A stretch of 7,218 bases of DNA from Alphaproteobacteria bacterium (GTDB lineage: Bacteria > Pseudomonadota > Alphaproteobacteria > Micropepsales > Micropepsaceae). Position numbers and translations under genes: made by a program. The DNA is taken from contig JAGWRJ010000808.1 in assembly GCA_028869725.1 (NCBI GenBank), positions 1-7,218 on the forward strand. The letters run 5' to 3'. Below the pieces are notes generated by a model. The model searched no databases. It saw nothing but the letters and a program-made list of their open reading frames with translations, and had not been told where the DNA came from. Of this stretch, positions 1-6,953 are shown piece after piece; position 1 is the stretch's first letter, and the number at the start of each line of letters is the position of its first letter.

Positions 1-82
1 CATTGCTGCGCAGATAGAGCTGGCGTTCAGGAAAAGTGGTGTGCAGCCAGGTCCAAGCTCGCTCAATGAGCCGTTTTGCCAT
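1..82 (-). CDS. Probable M23-family metallopeptidase, N-terminal fragment (gene runs off the left edge)
   Basis: Only 27 codons are visible, starting at the ATG whose first base is 82 on the minus strand. They read MAKRLIERAWTWLHTTF and then PERQLYLRSN. The basic, tryptophan-rich start followed by an 'FPERQ-Y-RS' segment resembles, from memory, the N-termini of M23 (LytM/peptidase family) proteins of sphingomonads and related alphaproteobacteria, which are membrane-anchored zinc endopeptidases acting on peptidoglycan cross-links. The catalytic domain lies outside the window, so no zinc ligands can be checked. The start is well fixed: the frame is closed by a TGA 16 codons upstream (131-133) with no other ATG, GTG or TTG between. 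A GGGGA lies about 9 bases before the ATG. It is on the same strand as the peroxiredoxin gene, 121 bp downstream of it, so cotranscription is possible but not shown. The coding call is firmer than the family call. Confidence 0.6.
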   Translation of the reverse strand, partial: MAKRLIERAWTWLHTTFPERQLYLRSN

Positions 83-148
83 CCCGGAGCATCCCCAACT
101 GCGCCGCTGGCGCGGCCCCTTTCCATAGGGTCATTTGAGCCAGACTTA

Positions 149-164
149 TCTTGAAAATTCAAGA
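149..164. repeat. 16-bp inverted repeat between bcp and the M23 gene
   Basis: TCTTGAAAATTCAAGA is two perfect 7-base arms (TCTTGAA / TTCAAGA) around a 2-base AA centre. It sits in AT-rich DNA, unlike its surroundings, 66 bp upstream of the M23 start codon and 39 bp past the bcp stop. The 2-base centre makes it a better candidate for a dimeric regulator's DNA site than for an RNA hairpin. There is no T-tract on either side that would suggest a terminator. I do not recognise it as the site of a named regulator. Confidence 0.45.
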
Positions 165-203
165 CCTTGCCAACTTTTTTGCAGATGGGCGCGCAAACCC
201 GCT

Positions 204-689
204 CTAGAGGGTTTTGGCTGCCGCCAGTACCTCCTCGACATGGCCTGGAACTTTGACCTTGCGCCAGATGCGGGCAATTTTGCCGTCGGCGCCGACGAGG
301 AATGTGGAGCGCTCCATGCCCATATATTTGCGGCCATAAAGGCTCTTTTCCACCCAGGTGCCGAAGGCCTCAGCGGTGGCGGTTTCCGGGTCTGACGCGA
401 GGGTGATGGTGAGCTTGTGCTTGGCCTTGAAGCGATCATGGCTCGCGATGCTGTCTTTTGATACGCCGATCACGGCCACACCAAGGGCGTCGAAGTGCTT
501 TTTGGCGGCCGAAAAGCCGATGGCTTCCTTGGTGCAGCCGGAGGTGTCGTCCTTGGGGTAAAAATAAATGACATAGGGTTTGCCCTTGAGGCTGGCGGAG
601 CTGATCTGTCCGCCGCCGTCGCTGGCCATCTTAAAGGCAGGGACCCGGTCACCGGCTTTGAGTTCGGCAGTGGCGACAGACTTGCTCAT
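204..689 (-). CDS. bcp: Bcp/PrxQ-type thioredoxin-dependent peroxiredoxin, 1-Cys form
   Basis: This complete 161-residue protein is near the usual 150-160 of the Bcp family, cytoplasmic enzymes that reduce hydrogen peroxide and organic hydroperoxides using a peroxidatic cysteine. The thioredoxin-like core shows YFYPKDDTSGCTKEA at residues 42-56, with peroxidatic Cys52 and Thr49 in the PxxxTxxC motif. Catalytic Arg127 lies in YMGMERSTFLV (122-132). Cys52 is the only cysteine. The position five residues later, where many Bcp proteins have the resolving cysteine (E. coli Cys45/Cys50 spacing), is Ile57. An external thiol would therefore have to resolve the sulfenic acid (inference). The start is supported by a strong GGAGGAGGAG ribosome site (692-701 on the plus strand) just before the ATG. 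It is divergent from the AsmA-like gene and codirectional with the M23 gene. No terminator is evident after its TAG stop. Confidence 0.95.
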   Translation of the reverse strand: MSKSVATAELKAGDRVPAFKMASDGGGQISSASLKGKPYVIYFYPKDDTSGCTKEAIGFSAAKKHFDALGVAVIGVSKDSIASHDRFKAKHKLTITLASDPETATAEAFGTWVEKSLYGRKYMGMERSTFLVGADGKIARIWRKVKVPGHVEEVLAAAKTL

Positions 690-847
690 ATCTCCTCCTC
701 CACATGGGTAGGTGTGATGGTCTTCGAACGTTTACTGTAGACGGCTATTAGGCGATAAGACATCGATGCGATCCGGCGCAAGGCTCATGGGCCGGCGGAT
801 CGATCGGGTGGCGTGCGAGCCGCCGGGATGGTCGAAAGTCTTTCGGA
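690..847. promoter_or_regulatory. Divergent intergenic region between bcp and the AsmA-like gene
   Basis: These 158 bp must hold the bcp promoter and probably that of the AsmA-like gene, but I cannot place a convincing -35/-10 pair on either strand. The left end is the bcp ribosome site. A perfect 8-base palindrome, CATCGATG, is at 761-768. At 833-845 is a 13-base dyad, CGAAAG-T-CTTTCG, directly before the TTG start at 848. A seven-codon reading frame, ATG at 828 to TGA at 849-851 (MVESLSD), overlaps that start. No known operator is recognised. Confidence 0.5.
833..845 (+). repeat. 13-bp dyad over the translation start region of the AsmA-like gene
   Basis: CGAAAG-T-CTTTCG has two perfect 6-base arms around one base and ends two bases before the TTG start at 848. 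It covers the only purine-rich stretch (GAAAG, 834-838) that could serve as a ribosome site. As RNA it could fold only as a short hairpin (CGAA/UUCG with a 5-base loop); as DNA it could be a small operator. Its function is unknown. Confidence 0.35.
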
Positions 848-3800
848 TTGAAACCTCATCATTTCCGCATAACCGGTCGTTGGGTAGGCCTGACTGCCGC
901 AGGTGTCGTTGTCGCGGCAGTGTTCTTCGTCCTGGGTGCCGGAGTGCGCCTTCTGGTGGGGCCGGTATCACTTGGCCCGTTTTCAGGCCAGATCGCAGGG
1001 GCGATCAACCGGGCGGTTCCCGGGCTTGGTATCCGCTATGACAGCGCGGCGCTTGAGTGGTCGCGGGAGGAAGGCCGGGTGAATGTCGTGATCTTGGGCG
1101 CCCGTGTCTTCGATCACCGGCAGCGCATCATCGCCCAGGCGCCCAAGGCCGAAATTGATCTGGCCGCAGCGCCGCTCCTGGCCGGCAAACTCGCCGTCAA
1201 GCGGATCGCCCTCATCGGTGTCCAGCTGACACTGGTGCACAGCAAAGATGGCTCCCTGCATCTGGGCATGGTCGGCGATCACGGACAGAGCGATCTTATT
1301 GCCCGTCTGCGCAAGATTCTCGCCTCGAACAGCGGGCCGACCAGTCTTCAGGGCTTCGCCGTTCAGCGCGCACGGCTCGCCTTCTTCGACGAGCGCACCG
1401 GCATCTTTGTGGTAGCTCCCTCGGCCCAGCTGGCGATCACGGCGAAAGGCGGACCCCGGGGTCCGATGACCGCCAATTTGGCGGCCGATCTCGAGGTCTA
1501 TGGTAAGCCGGCCCACATCCGGGCACATCTCGTTGTGCCGCAGGACGGAAAGGATCTTACGGGTGATGTGGAGCTGACCGGGCTTGATCTGGCGGCACTC
1601 GGTCGTGGCGCGGCACCATTGTCGTTTCTCAAGCCATATGCCCTGAAGACCGACGTCCGGGCCAACTTTCGGCTCGATCAGGATGGAGGCCACCTTGCAT
1701 ATGTCGATTTTGGTATTGGTGCTGAGGGCCAGATTCGAAGCTTTGGCCACCCACTCCGGATCAGGACGCTCCATCTGATCGGACGTTATGACGGACGTAC
1801 CGGACGCATCCTTATCGATGACGGGCATCTCTCCGGCAAAGAGATTACGGCCCATCTGCGCGGATCGGGCAATCTGGCCTTTGACACGGACGGTGCGCTG
1901 AAGACTGCAGGTCTTTATCTGGAGATGGACAGGCTCGCGCTGCAGATCCCCTCGGTGCTGCAGGGACAGGTAGGTTATGCGCATGCCGTGCTGCGCGCCG
2001 ACTATCGGCCCGCCGCGCATACGATCACCATCGAGGACTTCAGCCTCGCGCGCGGACCCTTGTCCGCACAGTTCGCGGGGTCGGTGACACTGGCCTTGGG
2101 ACGCTCTCCGGCGATCGCGCTCCATGGCGAGGTTGCCGCGCTTTCGGTGACGGATCTGCTCCATGACTGGCCACTTACTGTGGCCGCAGGTGCACGTTCG
2201 TGGATCGCGGACAATGTGCGTGTCGGCGAGCTGGGGCCAACCCATATCACGGTCGCGCTTCCTGCTGGAGCCCTGGATGGTCCGGTACTCCCGGATGATG
2301 CGATCGCGGTTCAGTTTCCGATTAGCGGCGCCACGATCTCGTATGTCGCTGGCCTGGCGCCCCTGACCGCTGTCACTGGCATTGGGGTCCTTTCGGGTGA
2401 CGCCTTCAATGCCAAGATCAGCTCTGCGGTCGTGACCCCGCCCTCTGGTGGTGCGCTGACACTCAGCGCCGGTTCGGTCGCCATCGCCGATTTGCATCTT
2501 CCGACCACTTTGGCCAGGGTGCAGGGCCATGTCACTGGGGCGCTCGCTGACGTCCTGTCGCTGATCGACATGCCGCCGCTTCGCTATCCCAGCCGCTTTC
2601 ATCTTGCGCCCCAGAGCGCGCGCGGACAGGTGGGGATTGACCTGACAGTCAAGGTGCCGACGCGACGCGACGTCACGATGAAGGATGTTTCCATCCTGGT
2701 GAAGGGCAAGGCCCGCGGCCTGGCACTCGACATTGGCCACCACCGGATCCGCAACGGCACCGCGACTTTCAGCGTCAACAATAGTGCGCTGCACGTTGCC
2801 GGGCGTATTGGCTATGCCGGCGCACTGCTGGACGCCAGTTGGGACGAGGACTTTACTTCGAAGGATCCGGAGACGACCCACATTGCGGCCAGCGGCATCC
2901 TGGATGCAGCTGCGCGTGCCCGCCTGGGTTTTGATCTGGGCGATTATCTGGAGGGACCGGTTGCCATTCAGGCCGAACTCGCTGGTCATCGCGGCGATAT
3001 CCGATCGGCAGACATAAAGGCTGTTCTGGATCCGGCGACCGTCACTCTTAATGTGATCAATTATCGTAAACCCGCTGGTGTTCCCGCGCGCGTACAGCTT
3101 CAGCTGCGGCTGGAAAAGGGGCAGATCGCCTCCGGGCAGATGGTGCTGACGGGGGCGTCCCTGCATGGACAGGGTACGGCGCAGTTCAATACCGATGGCA
3201 AGCTCGTCAACCTGGTCATGCCGCAGCTTCATGCGGGGCCGCAGAATGATTTCTCTCTGAATATTCTGGATGACGCCTCGACAGGGCTAAAGATCAGTGT
3301 CTCCGGCCGCTCGGCAGATGGTACCGGACTTGACCGGCTGAAGCTGGGTGGCGCGTCCGCGCACACAACAACGTCGTCCGACCGGCCATTTCAGTTCGAC
3401 GTCAACCTTGATCGTCTCGTGCTGCACAATGGTGTGGTTTTGGCGCCATTTGCGTTCTCAGCGGGCGGAATTGGCGACCGCCCGCAGACGCTGGCGATGA
3501 GTGGAGATCTGTCGCGCGGCGCCAAGGTCTCCGCCGATATTCTCGTCAGCGCGGGCGAGCGCCATGTTCGTCTGCAAGCCACTAATGCGGGCCTACTTCT
3601 GAACGGGCTTTTCGGCTTTACCTCGATTCGTGGCGGCCGCCTTGACCTCATGGCCACGTTGTCGCCCAAGCCGACCAAGAAGGATCTGGCGGACAAAAGG
3701 GTCATCGATTACCGCGGCGTCTTGCACATGACGGACTTTACCGTAATCCATCAGCCATTTCTGACTCGTCTGTTCTCCGCCGGATCGCTGACGGGGCTGA

Positions 3801-4243
3801 TCAACCTCATGGGTGGCAAGGGTATCGCCGTCGACAAACTGATGGCGCCGTTTCGGATGGATGCGGGCATCCTGAATATTGACGACGCGCGCGCCAGCGG
3901 GCCCTCAATCGGCTTGACCGCAAGCGGCTATTTTGACCGGAGCAATGACAAGGTGGCGCTTGAGGGCGCGCTGGTACCGATCTACGGCCTCAACTCGGTG
4001 CTCGGCGCCATCCCTGTCCTGGGCGACGTTCTGGTCTCTAAAAAGGGTGAGGGCATATTTGGCGTTTCATACACCGTCCGCGGCAATGCCGACGAACCGG
4101 ATGTGAGCGTCAATCCGCTTTCTGTGCTGGCTCCGGGTATCCTGCGGCGAATATTTGAAGGCACGCCAACCGCTCCGGTGGCCAAAAAGGATGCAGCCGA
4201 CAAAGCCGCCTCCGACAGGCAGCAGGATCCGTCCCAACCCTGA
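848..4243 (+). CDS. Large membrane-anchored AsmA/YhdP-like protein (AsmA-like C-terminal domain, DUF3971 type)
   Basis: The product has 1131 residues with a short basic N-tail, one membrane helix at about residues 13-35 (signal anchor, no cleavage site evident) and then a long periplasmic part. Just after the helix comes GPVSLGPFSGQIAGAIN, matching the 'GPISL..' opening typical of this family. The body is built of short beta-rich segments, as expected for the beta-groove of AsmA-superfamily proteins. The family's best-conserved C-terminal block is clear: YGLNSVLGAIPVLGDVL, then GEGIFGVSYTVRG and NPLSVLAPGILRRIFE (about 1040-1104). A Lys/Ala/Asp-rich tail of about 27 residues follows. E. coli relatives such as YhdP and TamB are implicated in phospholipid movement to the outer membrane; the same role here is inference. 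The start is TTG: the frame is open back to a TAG at 749-751 but has no ATG, GTG or TTG upstream, and starts further in would cut the helix. The ribosome site is weak. It stands alone between divergent bcp and convergent tyrS. Coding and family calls are firm; the start is less so. Confidence 0.87.
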   Translation: MKPHHFRITGRWVGLTAAGVVVAAVFFVLGAGVRLLVGPVSLGPFSGQIAGAINRAVPGLGIRYDSAALEWSREEGRVNVVILGARVFDHRQRIIAQAPKAEIDLAAAPLLAGKLAVKRIALIGVQLTLVHSKDGSLHLGMVGDHGQSDLIARLRKILASNSGPTSLQGFAVQRARLAFFDERTGIFVVAPSAQLAITAKGGPRGPMTANLAADLEVYGKPAHIRAHLVVPQDGKDLTGDVELTGLDLAALGRGAAPLSFLKPYALKTDVRANFRLDQDGGHLAYVDFGIGAEGQIRSFGHPLRIRTLHLIGRYDGRTGRILIDDGHLSGKEITAHLRGSGNLAFDTDGALKTAGLYLEMDRLALQIPSVLQGQVGYAHAVLRADYRPAAHTITIEDFSLARGPLSAQFAGSVTLALGRSPAIALHGEVAALSVTDLLHDWPLTVAAGARSWIADNVRVGELGPTHITVALPAGALDGPVLPDDAIAVQFPISGATISYVAGLAPLTAVTGIGVLSGDAFNAKISSAVVTPPSGGALTLSAGSVAIADLHLPTTLARVQGHVTGALADVLSLIDMPPLRYPSRFHLAPQSARGQVGIDLTVKVPTRRDVTMKDVSILVKGKARGLALDIGHHRIRNGTATFSVNNSALHVAGRIGYAGALLDASWDEDFTSKDPETTHIAASGILDAAARARLGFDLGDYLEGPVAIQAELAGHRGDIRSADIKAVLDPATVTLNVINYRKPAGVPARVQLQLRLEKGQIASGQMVLTGASLHGQGTAQFNTDGKLVNLVMPQLHAGPQNDFSLNILDDASTGLKISVSGRSADGTGLDRLKLGGASAHTTTSSDRPFQFDVNLDRLVLHNGVVLAPFAFSAGGIGDRPQTLAMSGDLSRGAKVSADILVSAGERHVRLQATNAGLLLNGLFGFTSIRGGRLDLMATLSPKPTKKDLADKRVIDYRGVLHMTDFTVIHQPFLTRLFSAGSLTGLINLMGGKGIAVDKLMAPFRMDAGILNIDDARASGPSIGLTASGYFDRSNDKVALEGALVPIYGLNSVLGAIPVLGDVLVSKKGEGIFGVSYTVRGNADEPDVSVNPLSVLAPGILRRIFEGTPTAPVAKKDAADKAASDRQQDPSQP

Positions 4244-4253
4244 GGTGTCAGGG
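4238..4253. terminator. Candidate bidirectional hairpin holding both convergent stop codons
   Basis: CCCTGA-GGTG-TCAGGG forms a perfect 6-bp stem with a 4-base loop. The left arm ends in the TGA stop of the AsmA-like gene (4241-4243). The right arm, read on the minus strand, ends in the TGA stop of tyrS (4248-4250). Each gene therefore ends with the codons CCC TGA (Pro, stop), and each transcript can form the same stem. There is no T-tract on either side, so it is not a standard intrinsic terminator. It may act as a weak pause, an RNA 3'-end stabiliser, or not at all. Confidence 0.45.
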
Positions 4254-5510
4254 CACCGGTCGCACCAGAACGTGCTGTTTCTTGCCCTTGGAGACTTTGA
4301 TGACGCCGTCTGGACCGACATCGGCCAGCGAGACTGCTGCTCGCGGGTCAGTTACGAGGACATCGTTGAATAACAGTCCGTTGTTGGCGATCAGCTGACG
4401 CGCTGCGGAATTCGATGCGGCAACGCCACTGAGCACAGCGAGGGTGAGCGCCCCCAGGGGAAAGCTGTTTGCGGGTACCTCGACGGTTGGCAAGGCAGCT
4501 CCCACCTGGCCCTGTTCGAAAACGCGTCGGGCGGTGTCACTAGCGGCATCTGCGGCGTCGCGGCCGTGCAGAATGGCAGTGGCCTCACTGGCGAGTCGCT
4601 TCTTGGCGTCATTGAGTTCTGCGCCCTGAAGACCTTCCAGTTGTCGGATTTCAGCTTCTGGAATATCAGTGAACAGACGCAGGAAGCGTCCCACATCGCG
4701 GTCTTCGGTGTTGCGCCAGAACTGCCAGTATTCGTATGGCGAGCACATGTCGGCGTTGAGCCATACCGCGCCTGCTGCCGTCTTGCCCATTTTAGCACCG
4801 GAGGCGGTAGTGATGAGCGGCGTTGTCAACCCGAACAGCTGGACGTTTTCGACCCGCCGGCCCAGATCGATGCCGGAGACGACATTACCCCACTGATCCG
4901 AGCCGCTGGACTGCACGCGGCAGCCATAGCGACGATAGAGTTCAACGAAGTCATAGGCCTGCAGGATCGAATAGTTGAACTCGAGGAATGACAGCGGCTG
5001 TTCGCGGTCCAGGCGCAGTTTGACGCTCTCCAGCGTCAGCATGCGGTTGACGGAAAAGTGGCGACCATAATCCCGCAGGAATGGAATATATTCGAGCCGG
5101 TCGAGCCACTCGGCATTGTCGACCATGATGGCATCGTTTGGCCCGTCGCCGAAGTGCAGCAGGTGGCGAATGCCGGCGAGTATGGACTGCTTGTTGGCTT
5201 CGATCTGCTCTGAGGACAGCAATTTGCGGGTCTCATCCTTGCCCGAGGGATCTCCGATCTTGGTCGTGCCGCCACCCATGAGGAGAATGGGACGGTGGCC
5301 GGCCTGCTGCAGGCGGCGCAGGGTCATCAGCTGAACGAGGCTGCCCACATGCAGGCTCGCGGCAGTGCAGTCAAAGCCGATATAGGCTGTCACCTGTTCG
5401 CCAGCGAACAGTGCGTCCAGTCCTTCGGGGTCAGTGCAGTCGTAAAAGGCCCCGCGCGCCTCGAACTGACGCAGGAATTCGGACTTGAAGCGCTTGGGAC
5501 TATCGGACAT
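4248..5510 (-). CDS. tyrS: Tyrosyl-tRNA synthetase (tyrosine--tRNA ligase)
   Basis: This cytoplasmic class I aminoacyl-tRNA synthetase charges tRNA-Tyr with tyrosine using ATP. It is 420 residues, the normal bacterial TyrS length. The Rossmann catalytic domain has AYIGFD (42-47), a HIGH-type motif HVGS (54-57), the GGGTTKIGDPSG segment (79-90), the tyrosine-pocket residues Tyr180, Gln184 and Asp187 in YSILQAYDF, QWGN (206-209), and a KMSKS-type loop KMGKT (240-244). An alpha-helical anticodon-binding part follows. A C-terminal S4 RNA-binding domain spans about 352-418 (SNSAARQLIANNGLLFND). The frame is also open to an ATG at 5564, which would add 18 residues and overlap anmK. I chose the ATG at 5510 because MSDSPKRFKSEFL begins where TyrS homology is expected and the extension looks unrelated. 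No clear Shine-Dalgarno is visible. It converges on the AsmA-like gene and diverges from anmK. Confidence 0.97.
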   Translation of the reverse strand: MSDSPKRFKSEFLRQFEARGAFYDCTDPEGLDALFAGEQVTAYIGFDCTAASLHVGSLVQLMTLRRLQQAGHRPILLMGGGTTKIGDPSGKDETRKLLSSEQIEANKQSILAGIRHLLHFGDGPNDAIMVDNAEWLDRLEYIPFLRDYGRHFSVNRMLTLESVKLRLDREQPLSFLEFNYSILQAYDFVELYRRYGCRVQSSGSDQWGNVVSGIDLGRRVENVQLFGLTTPLITTASGAKMGKTAAGAVWLNADMCSPYEYWQFWRNTEDRDVGRFLRLFTDIPEAEIRQLEGLQGAELNDAKKRLASEATAILHGRDAADAASDTARRVFEQGQVGAALPTVEVPANSFPLGALTLAVLSGVAASNSAARQLIANNGLLFNDVLVTDPRAAVSLADVGPDGVIKVSKGKKQHVLVRPVP

Positions 5511-5558
5511 TGGCTGAGCTCGGCTAAGAAAGACCGCGTCTGTAGCAGAAGGCTCGCC
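5511..5558. promoter_or_regulatory. 48-bp divergent junction between tyrS and anmK
   Basis: Only 48 bp separate the two start codons. The anmK ribosome site AGAAGG (5547-5552) is inside it, 6 bases before the ATG. A GAGCTC palindrome (5516-5521) flanked by GGCT on both sides lies near the tyrS end. I see no good -35/-10 pair. At least one promoter probably reaches into the opposite gene's first codons. Confidence 0.45.
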
Positions 5559-6662
5559 ATGCATAAAGTGATTGGCCTCATGAGCGGTACGTCGCTCGAC
5601 GGTATCGACGTGGCGCTGCTTGAGACCGATGGCAGCCGGATTGGCTCCTTTGGCCCGGCTCGGACCCGTCCCTACGCGCCGGAACTCTCAGCGCAGCTTC
5701 GTGCGGTGCTAGCTCGCGCCCGGGACCTTGCGGAGGGCGCTCCACTGCCACAGATGCTGGTCGAGGTCGAACGCGCCCTTACCGACGCCCACGCCGACGC
5801 GGTTGATGAGCTGCTGACCGAGGCCGGTCTCCGGCCCGGCGAGATCTTTCTGCTGGGATTTCACGGACAGACTGTACTGCACCGTCCGCACCAGGGCTGG
5901 ACCTTGCAGCTCGGTGATGGTGCGCGTCTGGCGCGGATAACGGGAATTGACGTGGTAAACGACTTCCGCACGGCAGATGTGCGCGCTGGAGGGCAGGGCG
6001 CGCCACTAGTTCCACTTTATCACGCGGCGCTGGTGGCTGCTGCGTCAGATCTCCCCCGCCCGGTCGCTGTCGTCAATATTGGTGGCGTTGCCAATGTGAC
6101 CTGGGTAGGTCAGGATGAGATACTGGCTTTCGACACCGGTCCAGGAAATGCGCCCCTTGATGATTGGGCTCTGCGCCATACCGGTCGGCCTATCGACGAA
6201 GATGCACGTCTTGCCCGCAGTGGCCGCGTCGATGACGCTGTGCTGTACGCGATGCTGGCTCACCCGTACTTTGCACGCAAGCCACCCAAGTCGCTGGATC
6301 GCATGGACTTTGGCGTGAAAGCGGTTGATCACCTTGAGGTGGCCGACGGATCTGCAACTCTCACCGCGTTCACCGCAGCTACGATCGCGCGGGCGCGGGA
6401 GCATTTTCCGCAAGAGGCACAGCTTTGGGTCGTATGTGGGGGTGGTAGACACAATCCTGCGCTGATGGCTGAGCTGGGCCAGCGCCTGGAAGCTCCGGTG
6501 GTTGCCGCAGAAGCCCTCGGCTGGCGTGGCGATTTTCTGGAAGCCGAAGCCTTTGCGTTTCTTGCCGCCCGGGCCGAGCGGGGCCTGCCTCTTTCCCTGC
6601 CCTCAACCACTGGCGTTAGTGAACCCATGAGCGGCGGGCGTTTACATCGTGCGTCCAGATAG
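5559..6662 (+). CDS. anmK: Anhydro-N-acetylmuramic acid kinase
   Basis: AnmK is a cytoplasmic enzyme of the ASKHA sugar-kinase fold. It opens the 1,6-anhydro ring and phosphorylates anhMurNAc to MurNAc-6-phosphate, returning peptidoglycan turnover products to metabolism. The protein is 367 residues, against about 365-370 for the family. Visible motifs are the N-terminal phosphate-binding GLMSGTSLDGID (6-17), FHGQTVLHRP (101-110), NDFRTADVRAGGQGAPLVP (134-152), VNIGGVANVT (172-181) and FDTGPGN (191-197). Asp192 there aligns with the catalytic Asp182 of the Pseudomonas enzyme. VCGGGRHNPALM (292-303) is the C-terminal nucleotide-site segment. The frame is open for 88 codons upstream, but that stretch is only antisense to tyrS. 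ATG 5559 is chosen because GLMSGTSLDG begins six residues in and AGAAGG precedes it. It is divergent from tyrS; its later recycling partner, a MurQ etherase, is not in the window. Confidence 0.97.
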   Translation: MHKVIGLMSGTSLDGIDVALLETDGSRIGSFGPARTRPYAPELSAQLRAVLARARDLAEGAPLPQMLVEVERALTDAHADAVDELLTEAGLRPGEIFLLGFHGQTVLHRPHQGWTLQLGDGARLARITGIDVVNDFRTADVRAGGQGAPLVPLYHAALVAAASDLPRPVAVVNIGGVANVTWVGQDEILAFDTGPGNAPLDDWALRHTGRPIDEDARLARSGRVDDAVLYAMLAHPYFARKPPKSLDRMDFGVKAVDHLEVADGSATLTAFTAATIARAREHFPQEAQLWVVCGGGRHNPALMAELGQRLEAPVVAAEALGWRGDFLEAEAFAFLAARAERGLPLSLPSTTGVSEPMSGGRLHRASR

Positions 6663-6953
6663 TGCCGTGGTTCAGTTTCAAGGTACGCACTGGGGTGCAG
6701 ACCCGGAGTGAGGCAGGATTTTCATCTGGCAAATGTGGGAGCCACTGTGCGGTCTGGCAGGCTCTTACTCTTCAAGACTTTGATGCGTGCGTTTAAATCC
6801 GGCAGTAGCCTGGTACTCGTCGAGCCAGCTCATCTGTGCTGACGTCCGCACAATGCCGAGCAAGATGCGAGACGCCAGCAGTGGCAGCCATATGCCCGCA
6901 CTCATGGCTTTCCCGTCAACTCTGGCGCGATCAGTCCGTGATCAGCGCATGCG
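6663..6953. other. 291-bp intergenic region between convergent anmK and hydrolase genes
   Basis: No known gene, tRNA or convincing terminator is seen here. Small elements are a 4-bp hairpin GCAC-TGGG-GTGC (6687-6698) and a 5-bp hairpin GATCA-GTCCG-TGATC (6929-6943), the latter 10 bases past the hydrolase stop. Neither has a T-tract. A minus-strand reading frame of 46 codons runs from ATG at 6905 to TAA at 6765-6767. It begins MSAGIWLPLLASRILLGIV, a hydrophobic stretch, and ends in a charged tail (THQSLEE). Its ribosome site is poor (GGGAAAG-like) and I recognise no family, so I do not call it a gene. The whole stretch may be decayed coding DNA, but no parent gene can be named. Confidence 0.5.

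Noticed and set aside
731..751. Possible promoter boxes TTTACT and TATTAG before the AsmA-like gene
   Set aside because: The spacing between them is 9 bases, far from the usual 16-18, so they cannot be called a promoter.
766..1041. 91-codon plus-strand frame across the start of the AsmA-like gene
   Set aside because: Arg/Cys/Pro-rich shadow frame with no domain; the overlapping frame encodes the membrane helix and family motifs.
983..3232. A 749-codon open frame on the minus strand, antisense to the AsmA-like gene
   Set aside because: Its codons are the exact reverse complements of the sense codons, so it stays open merely because TTA, CTA and TCA are rare in this G+C-rich gene. The predicted protein shows no recognisable domain and lacks a plausible composition.
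5295..5558. 88-codon upstream extension of the anmK frame
   Set aside because: It is antisense to tyrS; AnmK homology begins at MHKVIGLMSGTS and a ribosome site precedes that ATG.
5511..5564. 18-residue N-terminal extension of TyrS (MHGEPSATDAVFLSRAQP)
   Set aside because: It would overlap anmK, has no TyrS-like character, and the ATG at 5510 gives the normal family length.
6663..6953. Search for a tRNA, small RNA or intrinsic terminator
   Set aside because: No cloverleaf or stable G+C-rich stem followed by a T-tract could be found; only 4-5 bp hairpins are present.
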